This document shows positions 14,158-23,005 of a DNA stretch of 64,000 nt, piece after piece. The stretch is from an uncultured bacterium (GTDB lineage Bacteria; Bacteroidota; Bacteroidia; Bacteroidales; Muribaculaceae). The stretch covers positions 52,531-116,530 of the forward strand of contig CAJMMT010000008.1 in assembly GCA_905214715.1 (NCBI GenBank), written 5' to 3'. A program made the translations under genes and the position numbers. The notes below the pieces were generated by a model. It was not told where the DNA came from and did not search any database. It saw only the letters and a list, made by a program, of their open reading frames with translations. The first letter of the stretch is position 1. Every line of letters starts with the position of its first letter.

Positions 14158-15840
14158 TCAGCTTTGTGATATACAGTCGCCGGTACGCTCGTCGCGGCGC
14201 GACAACGCTACCAGGAACGCTTCGTCGTAATGCTTGATGAAGTATTTCCAGTCGGCCTTGGCCGCGGTCTGTGCTGCGGCCATGCGTCCGCGCGCTATGT
14301 CGGGTGCATCGGCACGCAGATAGCTGATAGCGGCCCCGGCTATGGAATGTACTGTCTGGTGATAGTCCGAATCGTTGCGGGGTACTACCTTCACACCGCT
14401 GTCGGGTATCGAGTTGGGCATCGATGAGAGTACCCATTGGCCGAACCCCGATTTATCGGTAGTGATTGTCGGGACGCTGAAGGCCACGCTTTCGAGTGGG
14501 GTGTAACCCCACGGTTCATAATAAGAGGGGAAGATGGTGAGGTCGATTGCGGGCAGAAGATCGTAGTAGGAGATACCTACTATGCTGTCGCCTCCGTCCA
14601 GGTATACCGGTATGTAGATGACTTTCAGCTTTCGGTCGCCGCCTATGGCACCGTCGCTTTCAAGCTGCGCTATGCGGCAGTTGATAAGGTCGCTGTCTTC
14701 GTTATTGAGACGGTGGGTGAGCCACGATGGGTTGACGGGCACATGTCCTTCCGATTCAAGGTCGAGCACCAGCTCCGGCGATGGTTCGCGCACCCATGCC
14801 GGAACGAGCACGAAAGCCAGTACGTCGCGGTCCTGCTCATGTAATGCCGATGAGATAAGGGCCGCCGAGTCGAGGAAGACATCGAGACCTTTGTTTCTGT
14901 ACTCGTTTCTTCCGGAAGTGGCTATAAGGAAAGTGTCGTTGCGGTAGTCGCGTCCGGTCATGGCCCGGGCAATGGCAAGAAGACGCTCGCGACCTGCGTT
15001 GACGCGACGCGAGTAGCGCGACCCTTCGGGCACGAAGTCGGGCTCGAATCCGTTGGGAGTGACAACCTGTGGACGTATTTCAAGCAGCTGACCGCATTCG
15101 CGGGCGGTAACTTCGCTTACGGCGGTAAAGCAATCGGCCTGATGGGCGGCTGCTTTTTCAAGCGAGTGTTTGGATTGCATGTTTAGCTCACGCGCCATCT
15201 GGTCGCCGTTATATCCTCCGAAATAGTCGTAGAGAGGTTTGCCGTTGCCGCATATGCTGCGTCCGATGCTCGTGGCGTGGGTGGTGAAGAGGGTGGCTAT
15301 CTCGGGACTGGTGTCCTTGAGATAAAGCAGCCCCATGCCAGTGGTCCACTCGTTGAAATGGGCCACTGTCTTGCGTTCTTCCACGCCGAGGTATGCGGCC
15401 AATGATTTTATTACTATTGCCGTTGCCACCGAATATGCGCAGCCTTCGCCATAGTCGCCGTAAGCGTGGAGAGAATCGACTCCGTATAGCTGCCACATGC
15501 GTGCGTATATGTCGGGGAGTTGCTTTTCGACACCTGCGAATTTCACAAGCACCACCAGAGGCGAGCCGGGGCATTTCCAGCGACCTACACGTATGCTGAT
15601 GCCGAATGGGAGTTCCATGCGCTGTGCGGCTCCCTTGAGAAGAGTCTTGCGTTCCTGAAAATAAGGTGAGGGGTTTTCGGCGCTCCATACATCCGGTCCT
15701 ATGAAGACCAGACGGTCGCCGAACTGTTCGTGTAATGCTCTTGCTTTGGTTGAAAGCACGGCATAGATGCCGCCTATTTTGTTGCAGACTTCCCATGAAG
15801 TCTCGAAGAGCAGACCGATCTCTTGTTTTAAATTAGCCAT
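14158..15840 (-). CDS. Glycogen synthase, GT3 type
   Basis: The 560-residue protein opens with LLFETSWEVCNKIGGIYAVLSTKA, the signature of the eukaryote-like GT3 glycogen synthases found in Bacteroidota, and ends with the nucleotide-sugar region FPSYYEPWGYTPLESVAFSVPTITTDKSGFG (about residues 475-505). Histidine and arginine motifs typical of GT-B retaining enzymes are present (VAHFNEWTTGMGLLY; TSGRNEYRNKGLDVFLD). It adds glucose from UDP-glucose to glycogen. It precedes the phosphorylase gene in the same direction. Confidence 0.9.
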   Translation of the reverse strand: MANLKQEIGLLFETSWEVCNKIGGIYAVLSTKARALHEQFGDRLVFIGPDVWSAENPSPYFQERKTLLKGAAQRMELPFGISIRVGRWKCPGSPLVVLVKFAGVEKQLPDIYARMWQLYGVDSLHAYGDYGEGCAYSVATAIVIKSLAAYLGVEERKTVAHFNEWTTGMGLLYLKDTSPEIATLFTTHATSIGRSICGNGKPLYDYFGGYNGDQMARELNMQSKHSLEKAAAHQADCFTAVSEVTARECGQLLEIRPQVVTPNGFEPDFVPEGSRYSRRVNAGRERLLAIARAMTGRDYRNDTFLIATSGRNEYRNKGLDVFLDSAALISSALHEQDRDVLAFVLVPAWVREPSPELVLDLESEGHVPVNPSWLTHRLNNEDSDLINCRIAQLESDGAIGGDRKLKVIYIPVYLDGGDSIVGISYYDLLPAIDLTIFPSYYEPWGYTPLESVAFSVPTITTDKSGFGQWVLSSMPNSIPDSGVKVVPRNDSDYHQTVHSIAGAAISYLRADAPDIARGRMAAAQTAAKADWKYFIKHYDEAFLVALSRRDERTGDCISQS

Positions 15841-16278
15841 AATTCTAATACATCACGAAGTCTTTGAGTTCCGGTGCGGGTAACGTCGCCATATGTGCGG
15901 TGGCGTTGCCATTTTGTACCTTATAATATATTAGCTGACCATATATTATACATATATTATATAGGTATATTATATAGGTATATTATATATGACCTAAAAT
16001 ATCAGGTGTATTACCGGAATCTCCGGATGTGGAGAATGTGAAGTCGCGCATGCCGGTTTCATGCCGGCGCCGACCTTTTCTGCCTATCATTGATACCGAT
16101 GGCAAAGGTACTAAAAAATTCCAACATTTCTGCAAATAATGGCTATTTTTTTAGCTTTGCAATTAAAATTAAGATAATATACCGGTATGGTACATTTATT
16201 AATCTCAATTGCGTTTTTATTAACATAAATATCGGGATGTCCACTTGGGTCGGTTGATAATATTTTCGGAAAAATTCT
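15841..16278. other. Divergent intergenic region with TATA-type direct repeats
   Basis: This 440-base gap separates the leftward glycogen genes from the rightward beta-galactosidase. Between about 15930 and 15990 it holds a very AT-rich tract with tandem units of TATATTATATAGG (about 13 bases). It also contains GC-rich short palindromes near 16045-16070. No gene is evident. Confidence 0.5.
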
Positions 16279-16286
16279 TATATTTG
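16279..16286 (+). promoter_or_regulatory. -7 box almost touching the GH35 start codon
   Basis: TATATTTG ends four bases before the ATG at 16291. GTTG at 16253-16256 is a possible -33 element at 22 bases. If functional, the mRNA would begin at or just after the ATG, so it is either leaderless or uses a later start. Confidence 0.5.
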
Positions 16287-16290
16287 TAGT

Positions 16291-18672
16291 ATGAAAAACA
16301 GATACATATTGTCGCTGACCATAGCCGGAATGGTTTCGCTTTTTCCGGTGTCTGTCGCGGCAGGCGATTATAAAACCCCGGTGTCGGAACACCCTGCCAA
16401 AGGAATCGGAGGTGCCGATTTCAAGGTCGGGAAGGGCCGGTTCGAGCTTGAAGGCTCTCCGTTTGTCATAAAGGCTGCCGAACTGCATTATCCGCGCATA
16501 CCTCGCGAGTATTGGGATCAGCGCATAAAAATGTGCAAAGCTCTTGGTATGAACACTATATGTCTGTATGTATTCTGGAATGCACACGAAACCGAGTCCG
16601 GTAAATATGACTTTGACGCAAACAACGATCTGCGTAAGTTCATAGAAATGTGTGATGCCAACGGAATGAAGGTGATTCTGCGCCCCGGGCCGTATGTATG
16701 CGCGGAGTGGGAGATGGGTGGCTTGCCGTGGTGGTTGCTGCGCGACGATGATATTGAACTCAGACATTCCGACCCGCGTTTTCTCGCTGCGGTAGAGCGG
16801 TTTGAAAAACGTCTGGCAACTGAGATAAAAGGCCTTACGGCCCCTGAAGGTGGCCCGATTATTATGATTCAGGTTGAAAACGAGTATGGATCGTACGGCG
16901 ATGACAAGGAGTATGTGAAAAGCATAGCCGACATGTTGGGCGATCTTTACCCCGGCGTTGTTTTGTTTCAGTGTGATTGGGCTTCGAATTTCACTGTAAA
17001 CGGTCTTCCCGGGTTGGTGTGGACCATGAATTTCGGTACCGGCGCCGACATAGATTCCCAGTTCGCCCATCTTCGGGAGTTGCGTCCCGAATCGCCGCTG
17101 ATGTGTTCGGAGTTCTGGAGCGGTTGGTTTGACAAATGGGGAGCCAACCACGAGACCCGTCCCGCAGAGGCAATGGTGGCAGGGATAGAAGAGATGCTTT
17201 CAAAAGGAATATCCTTTTCGCTCTATATGACACACGGAGGTACCAACTGGGGACATTGGGCAGGTGCCAACTCGCCGGGATATGCTCCTGATGTTACCTC
17301 TTACGATTATGACGCGCCTATAGACGAACAGGGAGCGCCGACTGCGAAATATATGATGCTTCGCGACCTCATGTCCCGTTTTAACGGTGGGGAACCGTTG
17401 CCTCCTATGCCTGAAGTGCCTTCGGTTACTGCCGTGGAACGTTTCCCGCTTAGTCTGGCAACTGTCGCCGACAGCTTGTGGGACTCACCTCGGATGGATG
17501 TAAAACCACTCTCCATGGAAAAATATGGACAGGGATATGGTATGGTCAGATATGTAACACGTTTGCCGAAAGACGTAGAAGAGGGAGACAGACTTATATT
17601 CGGTCCGCGTGATTACGTTCAGGTTTTTGCCGACGGTAAGCATATCGGTACTCTCGACCGCCGTGTTGGCGACGAGTCGCTTGTGTTACCGGCACTGAAA
17701 AAGGGTGCGGAGTTGCAGCTGATGGTAGAAGCCATGGGACGGATAAACTTCGGGACGGCTATAAAAGATCCGAAAGGAATGGTCGGAGATGTGGTTCTTG
17801 AATCGGGCGGAAGAAAGATGCCTTTGGAGGGGTGGAGCGTTTCTCTAATGCCGGACGATTTCAAAGCCGGCAAGCCACTCTTCGATGCAAGTCGCGGCGG
17901 GTGCGTTTCAGCGGAACGAAAGGAGGATATTAACGGAGTATCGCGATATCCCCGTGGATTATATAAAGGGTATTTCGACATAAAAGATGACGGAGACACG
18001 TATCTCGATATGTCGGAATGGGGGAAAGGGCAGGTATGGGTAAACGGGCATCCGTTGGGACGTTTCTGGGAAATAGGTCCGCAGCAGACGCTTTATCTCC
18101 CCGGTGCCTGGTTGAAACCTCGTGGCAACGAAGTGGTGGTTCTCGATGTCATTGGACCGAGAGGGACCGGAATGAGAGGACTTGCCGAGCCTCTTTCCGA
18201 TGTGCTTCAGTCGTTCGGCTCCGATGCCGTAGCAGAAGGCGGTGAGGCTCCCGATCTGTCGGGTATGGAACCGTTGCTCTCCGGCAGACTGACCCCGGGC
18301 AACGGATGGAAGAGTCTGAAAGCGGGGAAGGGTGCCAAGGGAAATACACTTATACTTGAAATAGGGGAGAGCCATGACGGAGGGGAGGCTTCCGTGGCGG
18401 AGATATATCTCACAGACCGTAAAGGCAACCGGCTCAGCCGCGAGACGTGGCGCGTGACATACACCGGGAGCGCAGACATGGCTCATAACCGGGGAGCCGA
18501 CAAGATGTATGATCTGCAGGAATCGACATATTGGCAGAGCGACGGCGAATCGCCGACGGTGATAGCCATAGACCTCGGAGGCCGGACTGAAGTGTGGGGG
18601 CTGAATCTCCTGCCACGTGCCGAAAGCGGTGCGCCGGGACAACCATCAGAAATTAAGGTATTCATAAAATAA
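16291..18672 (+). CDS. Secreted beta-galactosidase, GH35
   Basis: The 793-residue enzyme has a signal peptide (MKNRYILSLTIAGMVSLFPVSVAA), the GH35 barrel (about 45-365), two beta-sandwich domains and a C-terminal F5/8-type carbohydrate-binding domain (about 665-790, ending LNLLPRAESGAPGQPSEIKVFIK). The acid/base glutamate is in QVENEYGSYG (about residue 202) and the nucleophile glutamate in MCSEFWSGW (about 273). It removes terminal beta-galactose from glycans, probably in the periplasm or at the surface. It is not in a Sus-type locus here. Confidence 0.92.
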   Translation: MKNRYILSLTIAGMVSLFPVSVAAGDYKTPVSEHPAKGIGGADFKVGKGRFELEGSPFVIKAAELHYPRIPREYWDQRIKMCKALGMNTICLYVFWNAHETESGKYDFDANNDLRKFIEMCDANGMKVILRPGPYVCAEWEMGGLPWWLLRDDDIELRHSDPRFLAAVERFEKRLATEIKGLTAPEGGPIIMIQVENEYGSYGDDKEYVKSIADMLGDLYPGVVLFQCDWASNFTVNGLPGLVWTMNFGTGADIDSQFAHLRELRPESPLMCSEFWSGWFDKWGANHETRPAEAMVAGIEEMLSKGISFSLYMTHGGTNWGHWAGANSPGYAPDVTSYDYDAPIDEQGAPTAKYMMLRDLMSRFNGGEPLPPMPEVPSVTAVERFPLSLATVADSLWDSPRMDVKPLSMEKYGQGYGMVRYVTRLPKDVEEGDRLIFGPRDYVQVFADGKHIGTLDRRVGDESLVLPALKKGAELQLMVEAMGRINFGTAIKDPKGMVGDVVLESGGRKMPLEGWSVSLMPDDFKAGKPLFDASRGGCVSAERKEDINGVSRYPRGLYKGYFDIKDDGDTYLDMSEWGKGQVWVNGHPLGRFWEIGPQQTLYLPGAWLKPRGNEVVVLDVIGPRGTGMRGLAEPLSDVLQSFGSDAVAEGGEAPDLSGMEPLLSGRLTPGNGWKSLKAGKGAKGNTLILEIGESHDGGEASVAEIYLTDRKGNRLSRETWRVTYTGSADMAHNRGADKMYDLQESTYWQSDGESPTVIAIDLGGRTEVWGLNLLPRAESGAPGQPSEIKVFIK

Positions 18673-18682
18673 AACAAGCGAA

Positions 18683-18714
18683 GAATTCCGCGTAACGCGG
18701 AATTCCGGGTTTTA
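18683..18714 (+). terminator. Terminator after the GH35 gene
   Basis: GAATTCCGCG and CGCGGAATTC form a 10-bp stem with a three-base loop, followed by CGGGTTTT. It separates the GH35 gene from the next rightward gene. Confidence 0.75.
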
Positions 18715-18728
18715 AAACACGAATAAGA

Positions 18729-19766
18729 ATGTTTAGTGAAAAGAAAAGTTCAATGATTCACGGAGTGCTGCTGATAGCGCTCTTCGCCTGCGCATCTTTT
18801 TATATTGCTGATGCGAGAATTATCAAGGAACTGTCGTTCAGTCCCATGATCATAGGTATTCTTCTGGGTATGATATATGCGAATTCCCTGAGAATGCATC
18901 TGCCTGAGACTTGGGTACCCGGCATACAGTTCAGTTCGAAGAAACTGCTTCGTCTGGGTATAATTCTGTATGGCTTCAGACTTACATTCCAAGACATCGC
19001 TGCGGTAGGGGTGGCAGGTATAGTTGTCGATGCCGTTATAGTTGCGGTAACGATCATAGGAGGATATTGGCTTGGGAAATTGCTCAAGATGGACAAGGAT
19101 ATTGCCCTGCTGACCTCAGTGGGGTCAGGTATATGTGGGGCCGCGGCTGTTCTCGGTGCCGAGGCTACTATGCAGACCAAACCTTACAAGACGGCAGTGG
19201 CGGTGGCTACTGTGGTTATTTTCGGAACAATATCCATGTTCCTTTATCCTATCATGTGGCGTGCCGGAATGTTGGATTTGTCACCTGAACAGATGGGTAT
19301 ATTCAGTGGAGCGACTCTCCACGAGGTTGCCCATGCAGTGGGTGCCGGCAACGCCATGGGCGATGAAATAGCTAAAACTACAGTGATAGTCAAGATGATA
19401 CGAGTAATGATGCTCGTGCCAGTGCTTCTGGTACTCGGTTGGTGGGTAGCATCGAAAGGTTCATCGAATGGCGGTGGGAAAGTGGCCATTCCATGGTTCG
19501 CATTCTGGTTTTTAGCTGTTATCGGACTGAACTCGTTGATTGAATGGCTGATACCCGGTTTCGGCGTTTCAACGGCAAATCAGATCATTACATACATAGA
19601 CACTTTCTTGCTTACCATGGCTATGGTGGCTTTGGGAGCGGAGACAAGTTTCGACAAATTTAAGAAAGCCGGTGCCAAGCCGTTCCTGCTCGCATTGCTT
19701 ATATATGTGTGGTTGATTGCAGGAGGATATCTTATTGTTAAATACATCACGCCGATGTTGCTGTGA
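18729..19766 (+). CDS. YeiH/UPF0324 family membrane protein, putative sulfate exporter
   Basis: The 345-residue protein has about ten hydrophobic segments. It carries family hallmarks: SPMIIGILLGMIYAN near residue 37, KKLLRLGIILYGFRLTFQDI (about 72-91), the G-rich TSVGSGICGAAAVLGAEA (about 129-146) and the E-H pair in FSGATLHEVAHAVGAG (about 192-207). Members are annotated as sulfate exporters, but evidence for the substrate is thin. It stands alone between terminators, so context adds nothing about its substrate. Confidence 0.85.
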   Translation: MFSEKKSSMIHGVLLIALFACASFYIADARIIKELSFSPMIIGILLGMIYANSLRMHLPETWVPGIQFSSKKLLRLGIILYGFRLTFQDIAAVGVAGIVVDAVIVAVTIIGGYWLGKLLKMDKDIALLTSVGSGICGAAAVLGAEATMQTKPYKTAVAVATVVIFGTISMFLYPIMWRAGMLDLSPEQMGIFSGATLHEVAHAVGAGNAMGDEIAKTTVIVKMIRVMMLVPVLLVLGWWVASKGSSNGGGKVAIPWFAFWFLAVIGLNSLIEWLIPGFGVSTANQIITYIDTFLLTMAMVALGAETSFDKFKKAGAKPFLLALLIYVWLIAGGYLIVKYITPMLL

Positions 19767-19800
19767 TAGAAGACGGCAAACGCATCGATAGCGATAAATA

Positions 19801-19838
19801 AACGAAGCACGTACGGATTGACTCCAACGTGCTTCGTT
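19801..19838. terminator. Strong hairpin after the YeiH gene
   Basis: AACGAAGCACGT is complemented by ACGTGCTTCGTT after 14 bases, followed by TATTTATA. It can terminate the rightward YeiH transcript and perhaps leftward uvrA read-through. Confidence 0.8.
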
Positions 19839-19963
19839 TATTTATAATGGTTTCAGAATCTCAGGATCAGATGTCTGTTGTCATATTCTATTTAACATAA
19901 TATGGATTATGTTATAAATGCGCAGGATAAAAACATCTCCCTATTTTCTGACAGGTCGTTCTT

Positions 19964-22879
19964 TCACGATGCCTGTTGGTGATTTTTCCGCTGTTTTTGT
20001 CCTGAGTCTGTTCTTGAATCTTCCGTACGTTTGCTTTCTTCGAGTTCCTGTCGCAGATAACGGGCCGTCGGTGTGTCGAGTACCGCCACTTCTTCAGGGG
20101 TGCCTTCGGCAAGTATCAGACCCCCGTCGCGGCCACCTTCGGGTCCGAGGTCTATGATGTAGTCCGCGCATTTTATCACGTCGAGGTTGTGTTCGATTAC
20201 CACTACGGTATTACCTTTGTCTGCGAGTTGACCGAGTACTCCCATAAGTACTCTTATGTCTTCGAAGTGTAATCCCGTGGTGGGTTCATCGAGTATGAAG
20301 AGTGTCTTGCCTGTATCGCGTTTGGCGAGTTCAGTGGCCAGTTTCACGCGTTGGTTCTCCCCGCCGCTCAGTGTGCTCGACGGTTGGCCGAGTTTTATGT
20401 AACCGAGTCCTATGTCTTGGAGTACCTTGACTTTCTTTAGGATGCCCGGTACGTTTTCAAAGAATTCAACTGCTTGGTTTACCGTCATATCGAGCACGTC
20501 GGCTATCGATTTCCCTTTGAAGCGAACCTCGAGGGTCTCACGGTTATAGCGTTTGCCGTGGCATTCCTCGCAGGGTACCAGCACATCAGGAAGAAAATTC
20601 ATTTCGATGGTGCGGTAGCCATTTCCTTTGCATGTCTCGCAGCGTCCTCCTGAAACGTTGAACGAGAATCGCCCAGGTTTGTAACCGCGCAATCTGGCAT
20701 CCGGGAGTGACACGAAAAGCTTACGTATATCGGCGAATAGCCCGGTGTATGTGGCAGGATTGCTGCGAGGTGTGCGTCCGAGCGGCGATTGGTCTACGGC
20801 AACGACCTTGTCGATGTTTTCAAGTCCCTTCGCATCGCCATAAGGCAGAGGTTCCTGTATTGAGCGGTATAACCGACGGCTCAGTATGGGATGCAGCGTA
20901 CCGTTGATAAGCGACGATTTACCGGATCCTGATACTCCCGTTACACATACCAGACAGCCCAGGGGCAGACGGAGTGTCACATCTTTCAGATTATGACCTG
21001 TGGCATGTTCTATTTCAAGCCGGCGGCCATTTCCTTTGCGTCGTGTGGACGGTACGTCGATACCCAGACGACCGGAAAGGTATCCGGCCGTTACACCGTC
21101 GCTCTCCAACATCCGGCGTGGCGTACCCTGAAACATGACCTCCCCGCCGAAACGTCCGGCACCAGGACCGATGTCCACTATATAGTCTGCCTGGCGCATT
21201 ATATCCTTGTCGTGTTCCACCACTATTATGGAGTTGCCGGCATCGCGAAGGGTCTTGAGTGAATTTATGAGCCTGTCGTTGTCGCGTTGGTGCAGTCCTA
21301 TGGAGGGTTCGTCGAGAATGTAAAGAACATTTACGAGCTGAGACCCCATCTGTGTTGCGAGACGTATCCGCTGACTTTCACCTCCGCTCAACGATGCCGA
21401 TTCACGGTCGAGTTGCAGATAGCTCAGTCCTACGTCGAGCAGGAATTTCAGACGTGAACGTATCTCCTTCAATATCTCTACCGCGATTTTACGGCGCGAC
21501 GGCTCTATTTTATCTTCGAGTGTCAACACCCATTCGTAGAGTTCCGAGATGTCCATACGCACCACATCAGCTATCGATTGGCCGTCAATATAATAATGGA
21601 GTGCGATTTTGTTAAGTCTTGCACCGCCGCATTCGGGGCATGTGACGCGGGTGAAGAATTGCGCGCTTCCCTTGCGTTGGGCGGAATCTGCATCTTCTGT
21701 CTGCTGGTCTTCGAGAAACTTGGCCACGCCTTCGAACACTTCTGTAGAGCGCGTGGTAGCCATAGTTTCGTTGCGTAGCCTGAGGTGTCCCGGATATCCG
21801 TTTATGATACTGTCTATAAGTTCGCGCGGCAGTTCCGACACAGGCATTTTTGAATTGCATCCGTACAGCTCGCAGAGGGCATCGATCTGCCAGAATATGA
21901 TAGACTCCCTGTGTCGACCCAAAGGCTGGATGCCTCCGTCGTAGATAGATTTGCTCTTGTCGGGAAACACCTTGTCTTCATCCACCATGTTTATGCGGCC
22001 GAGTCCACGGCAGCGCGGACACGCGCCCTGAGGTGAATTGAACGAGAAGCTGTGGGGAGCCGGTTCAGGATAGGAAAGTCCCGTCGCCGGGTCCATCAGC
22101 AACTGTGAATAGTGGCGTGTCTCGCCAGTATCGCGGTCAAGCACCATCATCTGTTTTTCGCCCTGACGCAGTGCGGTATCTGCGGATTGCCGCACCCTCT
22201 GCGGATCTTCGGGGTCGACCTTGAGTTTGTCTACGACGAGGTCTATGGTGTGGTTGCGGTAACGGTCCAGCTTCATTTCAGGCAGAAGTTCCCTGAGCTC
22301 GCCGTCTATGCGTACCGTCAGGTATCCCTTCTTGCGAAGACTCTCGAACAACTCTTTATAGTGTCCCTTGCGGTTTTTCACAATGGGGGCCATGATATAT
22401 ATCTTATGTCCGGCGTAGTCGTTCAGGATGAGGTCAGTTATCTTGTCCTGGGAATACTTAACCATAGGTTCGCCCGACAGATAGCTGCGAGCTTGCCCCA
22501 GACGCGCGTAAAGCAGTCTGAAGAAATCGTATATCTCGGTCGTGGTGCCTATGGTCGAGCGGGGATTGCGGTTGGTGGTCTTCTGCTCTATGCTGATAAC
22601 GGGAGAGAGTCCCGTTATCTTGTCGACATCGGGGCGTTCCATGCTTCCCATGAGATTGCGTGCGTATGAAGAGAAGGTCTCGATATAGCGGCGCTGCCCT
22701 TCGGCGAAAATGGTATCGAAGGCAAGCGAGGACTTCCCGCATCCGCTCAGACCTGTTATAACGCTGAGCGATCCGTGGGGTATAGAGACATCTATGTTTT
22801 TCAGATTATGGACACGGGCTCCGTATACTTCCACGAATCCCGATCCTGCAGGTCCATTGTCTTTAAAGCTCTTTTCCAT
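19964..22879 (-). CDS. uvrA: UvrABC excinuclease subunit A
   Basis: The 971-residue protein is a full-length UvrA with two ABC ATPase units. Walker A motifs are GLSGCGKSSL (about 42-51) and GVSGSGKSSL (about 638-647). ABC signatures are SLSGGESQR and TLSGGENQR, and the zinc-binding clusters CPRC..C (about 285) and CETCKGNGY..CEECHGKRY (about 735-770) are present. It scans DNA for bulky lesions and loads UvrB. The first Walker A has Cys where many members have Ser (GLSGSGKS), a tolerated variant. The last 25 residues are a charged tail. Confidence 0.97.
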   Translation of the reverse strand: MEKSFKDNGPAGSGFVEVYGARVHNLKNIDVSIPHGSLSVITGLSGCGKSSLAFDTIFAEGQRRYIETFSSYARNLMGSMERPDVDKITGLSPVISIEQKTTNRNPRSTIGTTTEIYDFFRLLYARLGQARSYLSGEPMVKYSQDKITDLILNDYAGHKIYIMAPIVKNRKGHYKELFESLRKKGYLTVRIDGELRELLPEMKLDRYRNHTIDLVVDKLKVDPEDPQRVRQSADTALRQGEKQMMVLDRDTGETRHYSQLLMDPATGLSYPEPAPHSFSFNSPQGACPRCRGLGRINMVDEDKVFPDKSKSIYDGGIQPLGRHRESIIFWQIDALCELYGCNSKMPVSELPRELIDSIINGYPGHLRLRNETMATTRSTEVFEGVAKFLEDQQTEDADSAQRKGSAQFFTRVTCPECGGARLNKIALHYYIDGQSIADVVRMDISELYEWVLTLEDKIEPSRRKIAVEILKEIRSRLKFLLDVGLSYLQLDRESASLSGGESQRIRLATQMGSQLVNVLYILDEPSIGLHQRDNDRLINSLKTLRDAGNSIIVVEHDKDIMRQADYIVDIGPGAGRFGGEVMFQGTPRRMLESDGVTAGYLSGRLGIDVPSTRRKGNGRRLEIEHATGHNLKDVTLRLPLGCLVCVTGVSGSGKSSLINGTLHPILSRRLYRSIQEPLPYGDAKGLENIDKVVAVDQSPLGRTPRSNPATYTGLFADIRKLFVSLPDARLRGYKPGRFSFNVSGGRCETCKGNGYRTIEMNFLPDVLVPCEECHGKRYNRETLEVRFKGKSIADVLDMTVNQAVEFFENVPGILKKVKVLQDIGLGYIKLGQPSSTLSGGENQRVKLATELAKRDTGKTLFILDEPTTGLHFEDIRVLMGVLGQLADKGNTVVVIEHNLDVIKCADYIIDLGPEGGRDGGLILAEGTPEEVAVLDTPTARYLRQELEESKRTEDSRTDSGQKQRKNHQQAS

Positions 22880-22945
22880 ATCTTTTCATCTATCGCAAAT
22901 ACCGCGCCAAAAAACTTGCGGCGAGTGTATCTGAAGCTACAAAAA

Positions 22946-22976
22946 ACGTTAACGCCGTATTGTGTGGCGTTAACGT
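22946..22976 (-). terminator. Terminator of the T9SS cargo gene
   Basis: ACGTTAACGCC and GGCGTTAACGT form an 11-bp stem with a nine-base loop. On the minus strand a TTTTTT run follows immediately. Confidence 0.9.
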
Positions 22977-23005
22977 CGTCATATATGTTTGTTTGAAGAA
23001 TCGGG

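Noticed and set aside
16111..17151. 346-codon frame on the minus strand over the start of the GH35 gene
   Set aside because: It is antisense to a clear GH35 enzyme with signal peptide and catalytic residues, and its translation has no domain or sensible composition.
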